Part shown: positions 35,301-42,514 of the stretch, piece after piece
Layout: every line of letters starts with the position of its first letter
How positions within the stretch are numbered: the first letter of the stretch is position 1
Made by a program: the position numbers and the translations under genes
The notes under the pieces: generated by a model
The model's input: only the letters and a program-made list of their open reading frames with translations
What the model was told of the DNA's origin: nothing
The model's database searches: none
Source of the DNA: Bacillota bacterium
GTDB taxonomy: Bacteria > Bacillota > UBA4882 > UBA8346
Assembly: GCA_023400055.1 (NCBI GenBank)
Contig: JAEXFN010000014.1
Coordinates: forward strand, 1-57,002
Direction: 5' to 3'
Length of the DNA stretch: 57,002 nucleotides

Positions 35301-35806
35301 CTGGGGCCATTATACCTTTTGCCTCAGGAACTCCCGTCACGCTCACCACGATCGCGGGGGGATTGGTGGGCACTACCGGATTGGTGAGCTTTGGCAGCAA
35401 TCTCAGTGGAGTTAGCATCGTCGGAGGAACGATCGATCTCACCAGTCTGACCGATTACGCTTTCTCCGTTCCGCGCAACGGAACCATAACATCGCTCGCG
35501 GCGTTTTTCAGTACAACCGCAGCGCTTAGCCTAGTTGGTTCGACGATCACGATTACGGCGCAGCTATATGAATCGACGACTCCCAGTAATACTTTCACTC
35601 CGATGGCGGGCGCCGTCGCCACCTTAGCTCCCGCGCTCACGGGCATCCTGGCGATTGGTACAATAAGTTCCGGGTTGACCAGCGATTTGTCCATACCCGT
35701 GACAGCCGGGACTCGTTTGTTACTGGTATTTTCCGCAACCGCGGCAGGACTCAGTCTGGCGAATACGGTCGCCGGCTACGTCAGTGCGGGCCTTTCCATC
35801 ACTTGA
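32378..35806 (+). CDS. Large collagen-like spore-surface protein (BclB-type C-terminal domain)
   Basis: The 1142-residue protein is a likely exosporium or spore-surface filament. An N-terminal helical domain of about 100 residues contains several cysteines. A Gly-X-Y region of about 292 uninterrupted triplets (about residues 103-978) is dominated by GAT, GPV/GPA, GAA and GST and contains almost no charged residues. A C-terminal beta-rich domain (about 980-1142) has the pattern of BclB trimerisation domains (IIPFASGTPVTLTTIAGGL). The many Thr residues are potential glycosylation sites. GTG 32378 follows AGAGGTGA. The upstream TTG at 32348 has no such site. Expression in late mother cell is inferred only. 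Confidence 0.9.
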   Translation: MSNKNQQIREQLQIIQGQIRQLPIKPSRKDLLLENMNTAIHCFDTGNIQCTINNLTILTDQVLSWQGSSRCLANIYDSLLAELRRVQQCLVGLPDSGVARNPGSTGPTGPIGPTGMTGVTGPAGAAGEAAGATGATGPVGTAGVIGSTGATGATGPVSTAGATGATGATGPVGTTGVIGSTGATGATGPVGAAGATGATGPVSAAGVTGATGATGPAGATGDPGATGATGPAGTAGVIGSTGATGPAGAAGDPGATGATGPVGAAGAVGLTGATGPAGAVGATGATGPIGAAGGSGSTGATGPVGTAGAVGSTGATGPAGAVGVTGATGLAGATGNPGATGATGPIGAAGGSGSTGATGPVGAAGAAGATGATGPAGATGPVGTAGAVGSTGATGPAGATGPAGATGDSGATGATGPVGAAGAVGSTGATGPAGAVGVTGATGPAGATGNPGATGATGPVGTAGAVGSTGATGPAGAVGVTGATGPAGATGDPGATGATGPIGAAGAIGATGATGPAGATGDPGATGATGPIGAAGGSGSTGATGPVGAAGAVGATGATGPAGAAGAVGSTGATGPVGAAGAVGSTGATGPAGASGAIGATGTTGPAGATGNPGATGATGPIGAAGGSGSTGATGPVGAAGAVGSTGATGPVGPVGDPGATGATGPVGATGAVGSTGATGPAGAAGAVGTTGATGPAGAVGSTGATGPAGATGDPGVTGATGPVGTAGAVGSTGATGPAGEAGTIGATGATGPSGATGNPGVTGATGPVGAAGAVGSTGATGPVGATGTVGATGATGPVGAAGAVGSTGATGPAGAVGGSGSTGATGPVGAAGAVGSTGATGPAGEVGTTGATGATGPVGAVGAVGTTGATGATGPAGAVGDLGATGATGPVGATGAVGSTGAIGPVGAAGAVGATGATGSVGAAGVVGSTGATGPAGATGDPGATGATGATGPTGAAGAAGSTGATGATGPAGTGAIIPFASGTPVTLTTIAGGLVGTTGLVSFGSNLSGVSIVGGTIDLTSLTDYAFSVPRNGTITSLAAFFSTTAALSLVGSTITITAQLYESTTPSNTFTPMAGAVATLAPALTGILAIGTISSGLTSDLSIPVTAGTRLLLVFSATAAGLSLANTVAGYVSAGLSIT
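32676..35305 (+). repeat. Gly-X-Y coding repeat region
   Basis: About 2.6 kb of degenerate 9-, 18- and 54-bp repeats encoding collagen triplets inside the gene at 32378. Long stretches are near-identical (for example blocks with GGTTCAACGGG followed by GCCACGGGGCC), so the length is likely to vary between strains and to be prone to assembly error. Confidence 0.9.
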
Positions 35807-35888
35807 TATCCAAATAATCACCTTGCCGAAAATACCAGACTGAATTTCTTAAGTGAAGCTACTGTTGGGTGAAAGCCCAATTTGAGAA

Positions 35889-35918
35889 GACCCGGGAATC
35901 GTCCCGGGTCATTTTTTT
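35889..35918 (+). terminator. Terminator after the collagen-like gene
   Basis: Stem GACCCGGGA / TCCCGGGTC with ATCG loop and a seven-T run. Confidence 0.93.
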
Positions 35919-36051
35919 AGACATACATGGTTGTGGTTTAACCAGTCAAAAGTGAGCACCACCCAGGTGCTCTTATAAATTTTATCTTCAATGGCCAAAG
36001 TAATCACGTCGCGCTCGAATGCACTGTTTCCTTAGCCGGGAGGGATCGCTG

Positions 36052-37836
36052 GTGCCCAATAAGACCCGCTTGATTGCGCTGTTCGTATGGTTCTTAACCC
36101 TATTGGTCGCGTGCTTTTCGGTAAAGACTGCTGCGGCGGCGGAACAAAAAGTGGTCATCCTCAATCTGCCCAGTTTTGATTTATTGGAATATTCCCAGCG
36201 GTATCCCAATTTAATGAGGTTTATTTCAACCAGCGCAACCGGGTTGGTTACGATTCCGTGGCGGGCCGATCGGAATGATTCTTTGGGGCTTCGCCTCAGC
36301 AACGACATTCGGAAAAAGGACGCCGCTCATGCGGCAAACCTTGCCAGTATCGACGGGTATCGGCTGGATCAGCTCGGCCTCGGACAAACTTTGGCTGAAG
36401 AATCGAGAATTCTGCCAGCGGATAATGCCGGGCAGAAAATACTGGGCCGATGGGATTGGCTGATCGGCCGCCTTTTAGCGGAGACCGATTTCCGGAATAC
36501 GTTGGTGGTGCTTTGTTCGATTCGAAAGTCGGCAACGTCGAATGCGCAATTGGCTTCGGTGATGATGAAAGGGTTGGATTTTTCAAGCGGAGTTTTATGC
36601 TCCCCCAACACCCGCAAAATGGGAATCATTACGTATAACGATCTTTATTCGACCGTATCGGCCTCGCTGCACTCCGAAACCCACCCGGGTCTGCGGATAA
36701 AAAGCAAACCCGGGCGGTGGCAAGCAATCGTCGCGAGCCAACCGGCGCTGCTGCAAAATTATACAGTCCGTTGGCCGCTTTTAAGCGGGTACGGTTATTT
36801 AACGCTGGGCTTATTATCGCTATTGCTGCTCGGAATGTTTTTTAAAAATTATCATAAACTCCGCAACTGTTTAAGCTGGGGTTACTTGTTTTTGCTCACC
36901 GTTCCGGGAGCATTCCTGGCCGCAGCGGTAGTTAATCCTTTGACCTGGACGGCCATCCTCGGCTGTGTCCTCGGCATATCCGGACTCCTATTTATGGGGT
37001 CCTATTTTTTGGCGGGCCGGGATAGTTTCGGAACCCTAGCATGGATCTCCATCATCACGGCGGGATTGATAGCGGTTGACGGGGTATTCAACGGCTATTA
37101 CGAATACCAATCTTTTTTAGGATACTCGGTGGTCGCCAGCTCCAGATATTACGGCATCGGGAACGAGTATATGGGGATATTGCTCGGTTCCTATATTGCC
37201 GCGGCCGCTTTGGGCCTTCGCCATGATACGCGCCGCCGCCGCCGGGAATTTCTTTGGCCCATGACGGTTTTGATCGGATTGCTTTTTATTCATCCCAATT
37301 TCGGCGCGGATGTGGGCGGGGGGATTACGGCCTTGATCGGTTTGGGGATCACCAACTACCTGTGGCTCAACCAACCGATTCGGCTCAAGGAAATCGGCCG
37401 GCTTTGCGTGGCGACGGTTTTTCTGGTGGCTTTCGCCGGAAGCTGGGATTACTATCTCGATGCCAATTCCATGAGCCATTTGGGGCAATTGATGAAGGCC
37501 GTTCACGACCAGGGGTGGGTGGTGCTGGTTAATCTGGCAGCCCGGAAAACGGCATTGAATATCCGTTTAATAAGCACTACGCCGCTGAGTTTGGTTTTAA
37601 TTGCGATTTTAATCGCTATCCCGTTTTTATACCGCAACCCGCCCGCTTTGATCCAAAAATTCAAGGTGAAGTATGCCGAGATCGTCGCCGGTTTGACGGG
37701 GTTGAGCGTTACCGCCCTGGTTGGCATGATCACCAATGATTCGGGGATCGTTTCGGCAGCAATGCTTTTTATGTTTGGGATCGGGTTAATCGTGCTCATG
37801 GTAAATTCGGAATTAAATGGTTTTCGGTCTGGCTGA
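36052..37836 (+). CDS. Polytopic membrane protein with extracytoplasmic N-terminal domain, unknown function
   Basis: No named family recognised. The 594 residues start with a signal peptide (LIALFVWFLTLLVACFSV, cleavage near AAAA). An extracytoplasmic domain follows (about 30-240) with a pattern faintly like the alkaline-phosphatase superfamily (VVILNLPSFDLLE, then LVVLCSIRKS). About ten membrane helices complete it (about 245-590), including the conserved-looking ASSRYYGIGNEYMGILLGSY. GTG 36052 follows GGGAGGGA; the upstream ATG 36019 has no site. The gene is flanked by a terminator and a convergent AT-rich island, so context is silent about role. Confidence 0.75.
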   Translation: MPNKTRLIALFVWFLTLLVACFSVKTAAAAEQKVVILNLPSFDLLEYSQRYPNLMRFISTSATGLVTIPWRADRNDSLGLRLSNDIRKKDAAHAANLASIDGYRLDQLGLGQTLAEESRILPADNAGQKILGRWDWLIGRLLAETDFRNTLVVLCSIRKSATSNAQLASVMMKGLDFSSGVLCSPNTRKMGIITYNDLYSTVSASLHSETHPGLRIKSKPGRWQAIVASQPALLQNYTVRWPLLSGYGYLTLGLLSLLLLGMFFKNYHKLRNCLSWGYLFLLTVPGAFLAAAVVNPLTWTAILGCVLGISGLLFMGSYFLAGRDSFGTLAWISIITAGLIAVDGVFNGYYEYQSFLGYSVVASSRYYGIGNEYMGILLGSYIAAAALGLRHDTRRRRREFLWPMTVLIGLLFIHPNFGADVGGGITALIGLGITNYLWLNQPIRLKEIGRLCVATVFLVAFAGSWDYYLDANSMSHLGQLMKAVHDQGWVVLVNLAARKTALNIRLISTTPLSLVLIAILIAIPFLYRNPPALIQKFKVKYAEIVAGLTGLSVTALVGMITNDSGIVSAAMLFMFGIGLIVLMVNSELNGFRSG

Positions 37837-37966
37837 AGGATTAAATCAGAATTAAATCGATTTGCCCCTCTTTATTGACGTATTGGCTTTTTATAATGAT
37901 GAGAGTTTAAAACGGATGTGTGCTCCTGTAGCTGAAACTTATAAAGGCCTTTTGCCTGTTTTTGTT

Positions 37967-38590
37967 TTACATCTTTTTAATAAGAATTATTTCGTTAATA
38001 AAATTCGAGACTGGATCATATTTGAATTCGATATGATGATTATTCTGATTTATTATAATCATATAAAGATTTTCTTTTTCGGTTTTGACAGCACCGGGCC
38101 CCAATATTGAATAAGTTTCCTCAATCTTTTTTTCTTTTTCAGGCGAATATTCATCTTCGGGTTTATACTTGGAAAATAACTTTAAAATATCTTTTTTCTT
38201 TGAGTTGATAGTAACGCCATCAGTGATAAAGCCCCTAAAAGGGAGAAAATAATCATTATTTTGTTTGTCAAAGGTCTTAGTCAAGTATATATGCAGACAA
38301 TAGCATAGTTCCTTTTTATCAACCTTAGGGCTATTAAACCAAAAAGAAAGTCCTTTGTTAAAATAGTTAAAAACCGTACTTATATAGGCTGCTAATTCTT
38401 TTGATACATCTCCTTTTTCGCCGATCATTGGTCTGCCAATGTTATCGGTCAATTTATCCATGGACATACTAAATAAATAATTGTTATTTATTTTGGCATT
38501 GATTAAATCGATTTTATCCTGAGGCTGGGGTTGAGCTGCAAAAACAGATGATGATATCAATAAAATAGTGACCAATAAGATTCTTTTCAT
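37967..38590 (-). CDS. Secreted hypothetical protein (AT-rich island)
   Basis: Unrecognised. The 207-residue protein has a signal peptide (MKRILLVTILLISSSVFA, cleavage after FAA) and a hydrophilic, lysine-rich mature part (YSFSMSMDKLTDNIG-like start, KKKDILKLFSKYKPEDEY). Base composition is much more AT-rich than the flanking core genes, suggesting transfer. It forms a leftward set with the next two genes but is separated from them by gaps of about 73 and 138 nt. Confidence 0.7.
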   Translation of the reverse strand: MKRILLVTILLISSSVFAAQPQPQDKIDLINAKINNNYLFSMSMDKLTDNIGRPMIGEKGDVSKELAAYISTVFNYFNKGLSFWFNSPKVDKKELCYCLHIYLTKTFDKQNNDYFLPFRGFITDGVTINSKKKDILKLFSKYKPEDEYSPEKEKKIEETYSILGPGAVKTEKENLYMIIINQNNHHIEFKYDPVSNFINEIILIKKM

Positions 38591-38663
38591 TAGGTTTACA
38601 CCTTCAAGTTGGTTTTTGCTTTCCTTATTCTAAAAATATTACCAGTAAATTTTGTGAATTAAT

Positions 38664-39731
38664 CTATTTTGTCTCCAGATATTTGTTAAGTACATTTAAA
38701 ATTTCATTTCGATAGTTAAAGATATCATCTACCTGGTTGATGGGAAGTTTCGTTTCCTTTCCATCTGTAGGGAGACCTATATATTTTTTTGTACCATCGA
38801 GATATAAACGACAGATCCATTTCCAGGTACTATTATCAAAAATAACACTAAAATAAGACAGAGTATCTTTATATGTAACACGTTTAGGCTCAACTAATTC
38901 TCGGCATATTGACTTAATTAAAAAGAATGTCTCCAGTTCCATAGTGGTAGTTATAATTGCTTTTTTCTCATCAATTTCAGGATTGGTTTCGACTGTCGGT
39001 GCTGCTTCTTCAGTTTGAATAGAGGTTTCAATAGCTGTTTTAATTTTTTCACTTATAACTTCGTTTATGTATTGACCTAAAGCGCGTTTAACTATAGGTT
39101 TGAATTTTTCGATAACATTTTGAGTCGCTTTGCCAGAGTAGATTTCTTTAAGAAAGAAACGAATTAGTTCCTCAGACGGCTCTTTAATTTCCTGGTCAAA
39201 AATGGTTTTTATATTATTAGTGTATTTCAAAGTAATTGCTGCCGAAAAAAGCTCATCGGTATTGTAAACTTCTTTTTTAAATTTTTTTAATTCTGCTACT
39301 GTTGATTCTTTAACATCAAACAAATCGAATTCAAGAAAAGGGGAGTCGTCCATCTTGTTTGGTTCTTGAATATCCGAGAAAAATTTATAAATAATACCAT
39401 TTGTAAGAATTGCAAATTTTGCTTCAGTTACTGAGAAATATCTATAAAGTTGGGAATCATGATTTGTTAGTGGATCATCAATCGGTTTTGCTTCAATAAG
39501 AATGGAAGGCTTGCCATTGACAAATATGGCGTAATCAACTCTTTCACCCTTTTTTACGCCAACATCTGCAGTAAATTCGGGGATTACTTCGCCTGGATCG
39601 AAAACGTTATAGCCAAGTAGTTGGACAAACGGTAAAATTAAAGAGTGCTTTGTGGCTTCTTCTGATTGGATTTGTCCTTTAACTTCTTGAATCTTGGCAG
39701 AAAACTGTTTGATTTGATCTATAAAGTCCAT
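38664..39731 (-). CDS. Orphan HsdR N-terminal-like (PD-(D/E)xK fold) protein
   Basis: The N-terminal 180 residues resemble the type I restriction endonuclease HsdR_N domain. They contain the nuclease motif VDYAIFVNGKPSILIEAKP (Asp near 66, then E-x-K near 79-81), preceded by FVQLLGYNVFDPGEVIPEF. The C-terminal half (about 250-355) has a small domain (WKWICRLYLDGTKKYIGLP) seen in stand-alone proteins of this type. No hsdM, hsdS or HsdR helicase is nearby. It could be a lone nuclease or regulator. ATG 39731 follows GGGGGGT. The gene is AT-rich. Confidence 0.75.
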   Translation of the reverse strand: MDFIDQIKQFSAKIQEVKGQIQSEEATKHSLILPFVQLLGYNVFDPGEVIPEFTADVGVKKGERVDYAIFVNGKPSILIEAKPIDDPLTNHDSQLYRYFSVTEAKFAILTNGIIYKFFSDIQEPNKMDDSPFLEFDLFDVKESTVAELKKFKKEVYNTDELFSAAITLKYTNNIKTIFDQEIKEPSEELIRFFLKEIYSGKATQNVIEKFKPIVKRALGQYINEVISEKIKTAIETSIQTEEAAPTVETNPEIDEKKAIITTTMELETFFLIKSICRELVEPKRVTYKDTLSYFSVIFDNSTWKWICRLYLDGTKKYIGLPTDGKETKLPINQVDDIFNYRNEILNVLNKYLETK

Positions 39732-39755
39732 AAAAATACCCCCCATATATAAATT

Positions 39756-39779
39756 AAAGCGCTCCCTTGGAGCGCTTTT
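39756..39779 (-). terminator. Hairpin between the two leftward AT-rich genes
   Basis: Perfect 10-bp stem AAAGCGCTCC / GGAGCGCTTT with a 3-nt loop and AT-rich flanks. It probably ends the transcript of the gene at 39870. Confidence 0.75.
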
Positions 39780-39869
39780 AGTTAAGATGTTTATCTCCTA
39801 TTGCTGGTTCGGCTCCCGTTCAAAACTGTGAAGATTTTAAGTTACAATATTGTTTTGTCATATGTGGCA

Positions 39870-40316
39870 CTAAATATTTCCCCTATCAAAGTAATAAACC
39901 GAAAATTGGTCGCCGTAGTTTTTTAAATATATGGTCGTTCTCGACAGTTGCCACGAATTATCATTCGATTCTCCATAACTGTCGATTAATGATTGTTTCA
40001 ATGCCTCAAAGAGGAAAGCATATTCATTGTCGCTGCTAAAGCTTTTTCTATAAAAAATTAAACTTGCTTCTCGTAATGCTCTATTTTTAAAGCCATATTC
40101 AACGATGCCTTCTTTTCCTAATATATTTACGGTATAAATTAAAACATAAACATCATTAGCAAGCGTATCGTCGTGACTTAAGGTCAATTTTTCTTGTTGC
40201 ATAACTTGTTCAGGGCTCATTCCCCAGTTGGTAAGCCTAAAGTCATGTTCTTCCTCGGCCAAAACGGACATATTGAACGAAAGAAACAGAATGATAAAGA
40301 GAAGAATTTTTTTCAC
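39870..40316 (-). CDS. Small secreted hypothetical protein
   Basis: The 148-residue protein has a signal peptide (MKKILLFIILFLSFNMSVLA, cleavage before EEEHD). The mature part starts with FRLTNWGMSPEQVMQQE, a phrase common to a group of uncharacterised secreted proteins that begin with a W-G-M-S motif. The rest alternates short strands (TVNILGKEGIVEYGF). No catalytic signature is visible. The gene is AT-rich like its neighbours and is preceded by a terminator at 40348-40369. Confidence 0.7.
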   Translation of the reverse strand: MKKILLFIILFLSFNMSVLAEEEHDFRLTNWGMSPEQVMQQEKLTLSHDDTLANDVYVLIYTVNILGKEGIVEYGFKNRALREASLIFYRKSFSSDNEYAFLFEALKQSLIDSYGESNDNSWQLSRTTIYLKNYGDQFSVYYFDRGNI

Positions 40317-40347
40317 AGAGTTCGCTCCTTTTCAATACCGAAAATAA

Positions 40348-40369
40348 AAACGACCCCCTCGGGTCGTTT
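40348..40369 (-). terminator. Leftward terminator upstream of the 39870 gene
   Basis: Stem AAACGACCC / GGGTCGTTT; on the minus strand it is followed by TTTTATTTT. It isolates the secreted-protein gene from anything to the right. Confidence 0.75.
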
Positions 40370-40709
40370 CTAAGATGCCTATTATGCGAGTCAGCCCGTC
40401 CTGAGCTATCCTACTCTCGTCCTGTTCCTTCTTGTCCAAAATACCTTCCAAATTCTGCCGCAATCAAACGTAATTTCCTGCTTACTATTATAAATTACAT
40501 TATCCTTTTTTACATTAAATTTTTTAATTTTTTCCAAAAATCGCTTGCGTTTGGGCAAGCGATTGTGACAAAGGGTATCGCATTCCATCCTTTGGTCCTG
40601 GGCCAAGACATGGCAGTCCCAAAATCGACTTTTTCGGTCGCTGAAATCATTTCTTACTTTTGTGCACGGTTGCTTATTTTAAGTCATAAGCTTATTGAGA
40701 AGCCGAAAG
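40370..40709. other. AT-rich gene-free stretch beside the repeat array
   Basis: No credible gene. 40470-40540 is strongly AT-rich. A perfect 9-bp hairpin AATCGCTTG/CAAGCGATT lies at 40539-40564. A CAAAGG/CCTTTG hairpin at 40569-40594 is followed by GTCCTGG, as in the hairpin at 44509-44536. Confidence 0.55.
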
Positions 40710-41024
40710 AGCTCATTTTGTGAATAACTGCTCTCTTTTTGTGGATCAAAGAGCTCTTTCAGTCGCTCAACAAGCTCATTTTGTGGATAAGTGAGCTCTT
40801 TCAGTCATTCAACGAGCTCTTTTTGTGGATAAAAGAGCTTGTTTTGTTAATAAAAGAGTTCTTTTTGTGAATCAATGAGCTCATTCAGTCGTTCAACGAG
40901 CTCTTTTTGTGGATAAGAGAGCTCATTTTGTTAATAAGAGAGCTCTTTTTGTGAATAAGTAATCTATTCCTGTGGATAAACGAATCTATTGAACCCAGCA
41001 AATGATTTTGGCTGTGGATAAGTC
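40710..41024. repeat. Fifteen-unit in-register 21-bp array rich in DnaA-box matches
   Basis: Fifteen consecutive 21-bp blocks from 40710 to 41024 without a single indel. Most begin AGCTC. Two unit types alternate: TTTTGTGGATAA-type and TTTCAGTCGCTCAAC-type. Exact complements of the DnaA consensus TTATNCACA occur in units 1, 4, 6, 10, 12, 13 and 15, and one-mismatch versions in units 2, 7, 8 and 11. All have the same orientation and spacing in multiples of 21 bp, which is two helical turns. Confidence 0.9.
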
Positions 41025-41073
41025 GGGGAAGTGCAGGGCTAAAATTGTGCAGGAGTTGAAAAACTCGATTGCT

Positions 41074-41316
41074 TCATTTTGCCTCGATCCGTGATAGAGA
41101 TTCGATAATCCGGTTATTAGCATCGAGCTGAACTTTTCTGGCATCAAAAAGAGCGCGGATTTTTTCTCCGAGATCATTTTCAATCCGTACAACTGCCGTT
41201 TCAACCTGGTCTGCGTCAGCTTTTAATGCGCTGACATCAGTTTTCATTTCTGTCATATCTTGAGTCGTTTTGGCAAGAGTCTCTGTAACTAGATTTTGAA
41301 ATTTCTTATTTTCCAT
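41074..41316 (-). CDS. Small coiled-coil protein in the phage-like regulatory module
   Basis: Unrecognised 80-residue protein, nearly all heptad-like (TQDMTEMKTDVSALKADADQ), with no cysteine or membrane segment. It resembles short coiled-coil proteins encoded after XRE repressors in Bacillota prophages. It overlaps the repressor gene 3' end by 11 nt, so it is translationally coupled to it. A truncated second copy of its 5' end lies at 42701-42790, after the second repressor, showing that repressor and coiled-coil gene travel together. Confidence 0.7.
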   Translation of the reverse strand: MENKKFQNLVTETLAKTTQDMTEMKTDVSALKADADQVETAVVRIENDLGEKIRALFDARKVQLDANNRIIESLSRIEAK

Positions 41317-41653
41317 CGTTAGGCTTGTCTTTTCGGTATTTGCTTAGGACATACTGTTTCAGTTTTTCGAGCTCATCGAGAGCTTCGGGAGGGAGGTCAC
41401 TCATTGGATCGCTTACTCGGTGAGCGACGCTGGTTTCGGGTTGCTGGCGTACATCGGTACGGCCGAGAAGGTAATCAACTGAAACATTAAAATAATCAGA
41501 GAACTTTTCAAGCATATTTAGATAAGGTTGTTTTTTTCCTGATTCATAATAAGCAATTGTACTTTGACTAAGGTTAAATAATTTCCCCAAGTCTAATTGG
41601 GATATCTTTCGTTCTTCTCTAAGGGCTTTTAATCGCTCGCCAAATGTAGGCAT
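41306..41653 (-). CDS. XRE-family phage-type repressor (copy 1)
   Basis: Helix-turn-helix repressor of 115 residues. The DNA-binding domain is FGERLKALREERKISQLDLGKLFNLSQSTIAYYESG (shown only to locate it at about residues 3-38). The last 45 residues (DLPPEALDELEKLKQYVLSK) are almost identical to the repressor at 42780, while the N-terminal domains differ. ATG 41653 lies 7 nt after GGAGGAG; the longer in-frame start at 41701 is unlikely. The gene is divergent from the XRE gene at 41827 with shared operators, as in a lysogeny switch. Confidence 0.88.
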   Translation of the reverse strand: MPTFGERLKALREERKISQLDLGKLFNLSQSTIAYYESGKKQPYLNMLEKFSDYFNVSVDYLLGRTDVRQQPETSVAHRVSDPMSDLPPEALDELEKLKQYVLSKYRKDKPNDGK

Positions 41654-41686
41654 TAATTGCTCCTCCATTCTAAACAACTTAATAAT

Positions 41687-41806
41687 ATTACTTTTAGTCA
41701 TATTTGAAAAGCGCTCATGACTAACGGATATATTTTTTTAAAACATGTATTGACTAATGACTTTGGGTCATATATAATCGAATTAAACAAAATGACTTTA
41801 GGTCAT
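41687..41806. promoter_or_regulatory. Divergent promoters with three ATGAC-5-GTCAT operators
   Basis: Rightward promoter TTGACT (41750-41755), 17 nt, TATAAT (41773-41778). Operators ATGACTTTGGGTCAT (41757-41771), inside that spacer, and ATGACTTTAGGTCAT (41792-41806). A weaker copy, ATTACTTTTAGTCAT (41687-41701), sits in the spacer of a probable leftward promoter ending in TATTAT. A fourth perfect copy, ATGACTTAAAGTCAT, lies inside the rightward gene near 42085. Confidence 0.85.
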
Positions 41807-41826
41807 ATTGGGTGGTGAGAAAAAAA

Positions 41827-42144
41827 GTGAAAACTAAGATTAAGAAATCTAGAGTAAGAATAAGAAACCAACGTATGAGTCAACTTCGAGAGAGATTTAA
41901 TTTGACGCAAGAACAATTAGGAAAAGAAGTTGGACTTACTCAAAGTATGATTAGTCACATTGAAGCTGTTAGAAAAGATGCAGGTAAAGAATATAAGATT
42001 TTGCTCACCTCTTTTTTTAACAGAAAACTTCGCCAAGTTGGTGAGAGCATCACGGTAGATTGGCTTTTTTATGAGCAAGTTAATGACTTAAAGTCATTGA
42101 AAGATTCGTTTCAGCAATTCTCTTCTACTGGGACTGAAGGGTGA
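41827..42144 (+). CDS. XRE-family Cro/CI-like regulator, divergent
   Basis: A 105-residue protein with a basic N terminus (KTKIKKSRVRIRNQR) followed by the helix-turn-helix MSQLRERFNLTQEQLGKEVG, LTQSMISHIEAV. GTG 41827 is placed 7 nt after GGTGGTGAG; in-frame GTG 41812 and ATG 41875 are alternatives. It is opposed to the XRE repressor at 41306 and driven from the operator-containing promoter. It probably acts as the counter-repressor. An internal copy of the operator within its own coding sequence is unusual. Confidence 0.82.
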   Translation: MKTKIKKSRVRIRNQRMSQLRERFNLTQEQLGKEVGLTQSMISHIEAVRKDAGKEYKILLTSFFNRKLRQVGESITVDWLFYEQVNDLKSLKDSFQQFSSTGTEG

Positions 42145-42208
42145 CAGGATTTGAAGCTATGGCTCCTCTTACGAAAGGTTAATCCCGAAACAGGAAGGAG
42201 GCAACCCC

Positions 42209-42403
42209 GTGAAAATCGAGATTACAGACTGTATCATGAAAGGTGATCAACCTGTTTATCTTGCATCTGTCGATGGAGGACCGTCGAAACTCATGAGCCT
42301 GTCAGAACTAAAACCGCACTTTGATAACCCTGGTGACCAGATTATCGTGAACATTAAAGAAGGTATCGATAGGCAGGCGGGATTTGAACCCACGGCCCGC
42401 TGA
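42209..42403 (+). CDS. Small hypothetical protein ending in a tRNA relic
   Basis: Unrecognised 64-residue protein (MKIEITDCIMKGDQPVYLAS start). The GTG start at 42209 has a strong AAGGAGG 7 nt upstream. The last 11 codons are the antisense of a tRNA-Lys-like fragment (42371-42423), so the original C terminus has probably been replaced through integration or rearrangement. The upstream 65 nt are AT-rich. Expression as an operon with the XRE gene at 41827 is plausible. Confidence 0.6.
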   Translation: MKIEITDCIMKGDQPVYLASVDGGPSKLMSLSELKPHFDNPGDQIIVNIKEGIDRQAGFEPTAR

Positions 42404-42423
42404 TTAAGAGTCAGCTGCTCTAT
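42371..42423 (-). pseudogene. 3' fragment of a tRNA-Lys (CTT)
   Basis: On the minus strand this reads TAGAGCAGCTGACTCTTAAT, then CAGC, a variable loop, and the T arm GTGGGTTCAAATCCCGC. The anticodon loop CTCTTAA would read CTT. The 5' acceptor and first half of the D arm are missing. A 3' tRNA half is typical of an attachment-site scar left by tRNA-targeted integration. Confidence 0.75.
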
Positions 42424-42514
42424 AAGAACGAGGAATTTTAAGTCCCTTGCGTGACGGATGAAAGTTTGGTTTGAAGTTTTTTAGTTGAACTTATATCGAC
42501 TGAAACGGACAGGG

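Noticed and set aside
32602..35442. Minus-strand ORF of 946 codons (PVAPVAPxxP repeats)
   Set aside because: It is the antisense of the Gly-X-Y repeat, kept open by the repeat period; no start signal and no family.
37862..38110. 82-codon plus-strand ORF
   Set aside because: It is antisense to the 3' end of the secreted-protein gene at 37967 and has no ribosome-binding site.
40406..40606. 66-codon minus-strand ORF
   Set aside because: It spans AT-rich sequence and two hairpins, has no ribosome-binding site and no protein-like pattern.
40710..41024. Chromosomal oriC
   Set aside because: No dnaA, dnaN, gyrB, rpmH or parAB genes flank it, and smaller copies of the same repeat occur elsewhere in the window. 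An origin of the accessory element remains possible and is listed as a finding.
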